Shown here: positions 6,701 to 6,895 of the stretch, piece by piece
Layout: the number at the start of each line of letters is the position of its first letter
Numbering within the stretch: position 1 is the stretch's first letter
Source: Acidimicrobiaceae bacterium
Lineage (GTDB): Bacteria; Actinomycetota; Acidimicrobiia; Acidimicrobiales; RAAP-2
Length of the DNA: 6,895 nt
NCBI GenBank assembly: GCA_030838245.1
Contig: JAUTXB010000159.1
Location: 1-6,895, forward strand
Reading direction: 5' to 3'
Made by a program: the position numbers and the translations under genes
Notes under the pieces: model-generated
What the model was told of the DNA's origin: nothing
The model's input: the letters and a program-made list of their open reading frames with translations, nothing else
The model's database searches: none

Positions 6701-6895
6701 CGGGGGTCCCTGGGCCGCTCCGCCGATCAAGGTGCCCTCATGTTTGACCGGTTCTACCGTCGATGTCCAGGTCACTTACAGCTACCCCATCGGTAGCGAC
6801 TTCACCATCGAACTGGGCTCAGTAACGGTCACGCCGATTCCCACCGCGCCCACCGTGACGTCGATTAGTCCGATGACTGGGCCGGCAGCCGGTGG
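3771..6895 (+). CDS. Very large surface protein: membrane anchor, propeller-like region, fibronectin type III and Ig-like modules (3' end missing)
   Basis: The frame from GTG 3771 stays open for 1041 codons to the window edge. An in-frame TGA at 3765-3767 sets the upstream limit; GGGAG at 3756-3760 lies 10 bases before the GTG, and GTG 3774 is an alternative. Residues 1-26 are rich in Arg, Lys and Ser, and 27-46 form one hydrophobic segment: a signal anchor, or a signal peptide cut after SIA at residue 52. Residues 55-450 show repeated short strand/turn units (ADGTLLVN, NGDLW, NNGAIYAIADDG), suggesting a beta-propeller. A Pro/Asn/Gln-rich linker covers 450-490. Residues 492-586 are a fibronectin type III domain (SVSLSWTYS, then LRPNTTYSFVVTA), with C485 and C521 able to pair. 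Further fibronectin/Ig-like modules cover about 588-1020, and TVTSISPMTGPAAGG at the edge looks like an IPT/TIG onset. It probably acts outside the membrane in adhesion or envelope structure. Similar actinobacterial proteins are often encoded next to MoxR, DUF58 and transglutaminase genes; that lies beyond this window. Confidence 0.85.
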   Translation, partial: MVKGRHSRFGLSSSGEGSRRFTRTQKIVSLSVVAAIVILTTVFAVIGQPSIAVQPKPFGGSLTLNDVQDPVVIDLATGSPNLRLQGIESQVGATDPSLVDAVPLADGTLLVNRSTGTFNVLGLGNSIVKTSGGIALGDLSGTTGAAGFAAGDNGYIVRYAPSAATISLVDQATVAAAARSGAGTPGSGTSVPLLGFAAVSDQIPTDPGATVVANGDLWTITRALGQGTLQRFTPGAPGKQLGASPFGGVDPVAALGTGSTAGGETVALAEPSDIRIMPAGQGGGTAQATTVQVAAGTRVDRIVPVGNGDGQVLFAYHSQAGWRLVGVDLASGQALAERAITGLPAKTTLESPVINNGAIYAIADDGSATPPLVKIDPWSGTAAPLPGATSYPVAGPGEATTFVDPGLPPQVISVGPRVIINNPNRVLAIVVFTDGSRPTRVIDKRTAVSVDPSTLPGAPVNNTPSNVPAKDVVSQPQQVDTQLRCKTISQKPRVPVLDQPVPSSHSVSLSWTYSLLDNQDCEPTSYLVTVAVVGGGPTPATTQFPVNGQTQFTVPGLRPNTTYSFVVTALINTQSTPSLPREVTTNPQGPDAPLTVTTVANGGSGWTVSWTVCQGDACDSNLPAANWTVTGSSCGSGSQFIGTPPVVSVPGTGGAVQSATVPFDQFPTLVGDQLTFSVQGTSATGLAGDPTGDGTCTEGWRPADPSMFTVVGSAVAAGGTTVTATLQVQPNPGVSSVQAFGSNTVRFSFSVIDQTTGQTSPPQSGSAASAAFSGLAPGHTYIPAVSVTPLISPTPGSTITGAPFGTTVPWPSGITAVQAGPVTVTPGNLNTGTAPFTIANVYAVPSATVTASATVTCGNTSVPAGSGLAVTPSGTSGSVAVPMDYTQEGGNCSVVLTLSDGPSGPYGALPLVLPAAGLTANPPAFTVPPGDFIVTSVPVVGIQVTSKYSGGGGVGWAIDIIAPGCSVTSVTNTPGGTGGPWAAPPIKVPSCLTGSTVDVQVTYSYPIGSDFTIELGSVTVTPIPTAPTVTSISPMTGPAAG

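Noticed and set aside
1..6895. A defence island, mobile element or CRISPR system
   Set aside because: No nuclease, helicase, integrase, transposase, terminal inverted repeats or regularly spaced repeats are visible. ARPP-1 alone does not justify calling a conflict system.

Overview
This window is GC-rich throughout. Its codons strongly prefer G or C in the third position, it uses GTG as well as ATG starts, and its protein families (universal stress protein, ARPP-1/DUF6569, SirB1-like, classical SDR, very large fibronectin type III surface protein) fit a high-GC actinobacterium. The set feels closest to Acidimicrobiia-type genomes. That placement is an inference from composition and gene content; the window holds no RNA gene or marker that would settle it. 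It looks like ordinary chromosome: I see no rRNA, tRNA, transposase, phage gene or CRISPR array.

Layout. (1) Bases 1-739, minus strand: the start of an unidentified gene running off the left edge, a universal stress protein 8 bases upstream of it, and a possible 45-residue small protein upstream again. (2) 776-1699, plus strand: a stand-alone ARPP-1 (DUF6569) protein with a very good ribosome binding site. (3) 1762-2553, minus strand: a SirB1-like transglutaminase-fold protein, convergent with ARPP-1; a hairpin sits in the 62 bases between them. (4) 2704-3501, plus strand: a classical short-chain dehydrogenase/reductase, divergent from SirB1 across 150 bases. (5) 3502-3770: the longest gap (269 bases), with a perfect 19-base palindrome, a competing inverted repeat and a possible 43-codon upstream reading frame. 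(6) 3771 to the right edge: the first 1041 codons of a very large membrane-anchored or secreted protein, with an N-terminal membrane segment, a propeller-like extracellular region of about 400 residues, a fibronectin type III domain, further Ig-like beta modules, and what looks like the start of an IPT/TIG domain at the edge. It never reaches a stop codon.

How the genes fit together. Only the left-edge pair looks like an operon. The other genes alternate strand and appear to be independent transcription units, so no single pathway ties the window together. I found no convincing new multi-gene system. The places most worth a second look are the large surface protein and its leader, the isolated ARPP-1 gene, and the small minus-strand reading frame beside it.
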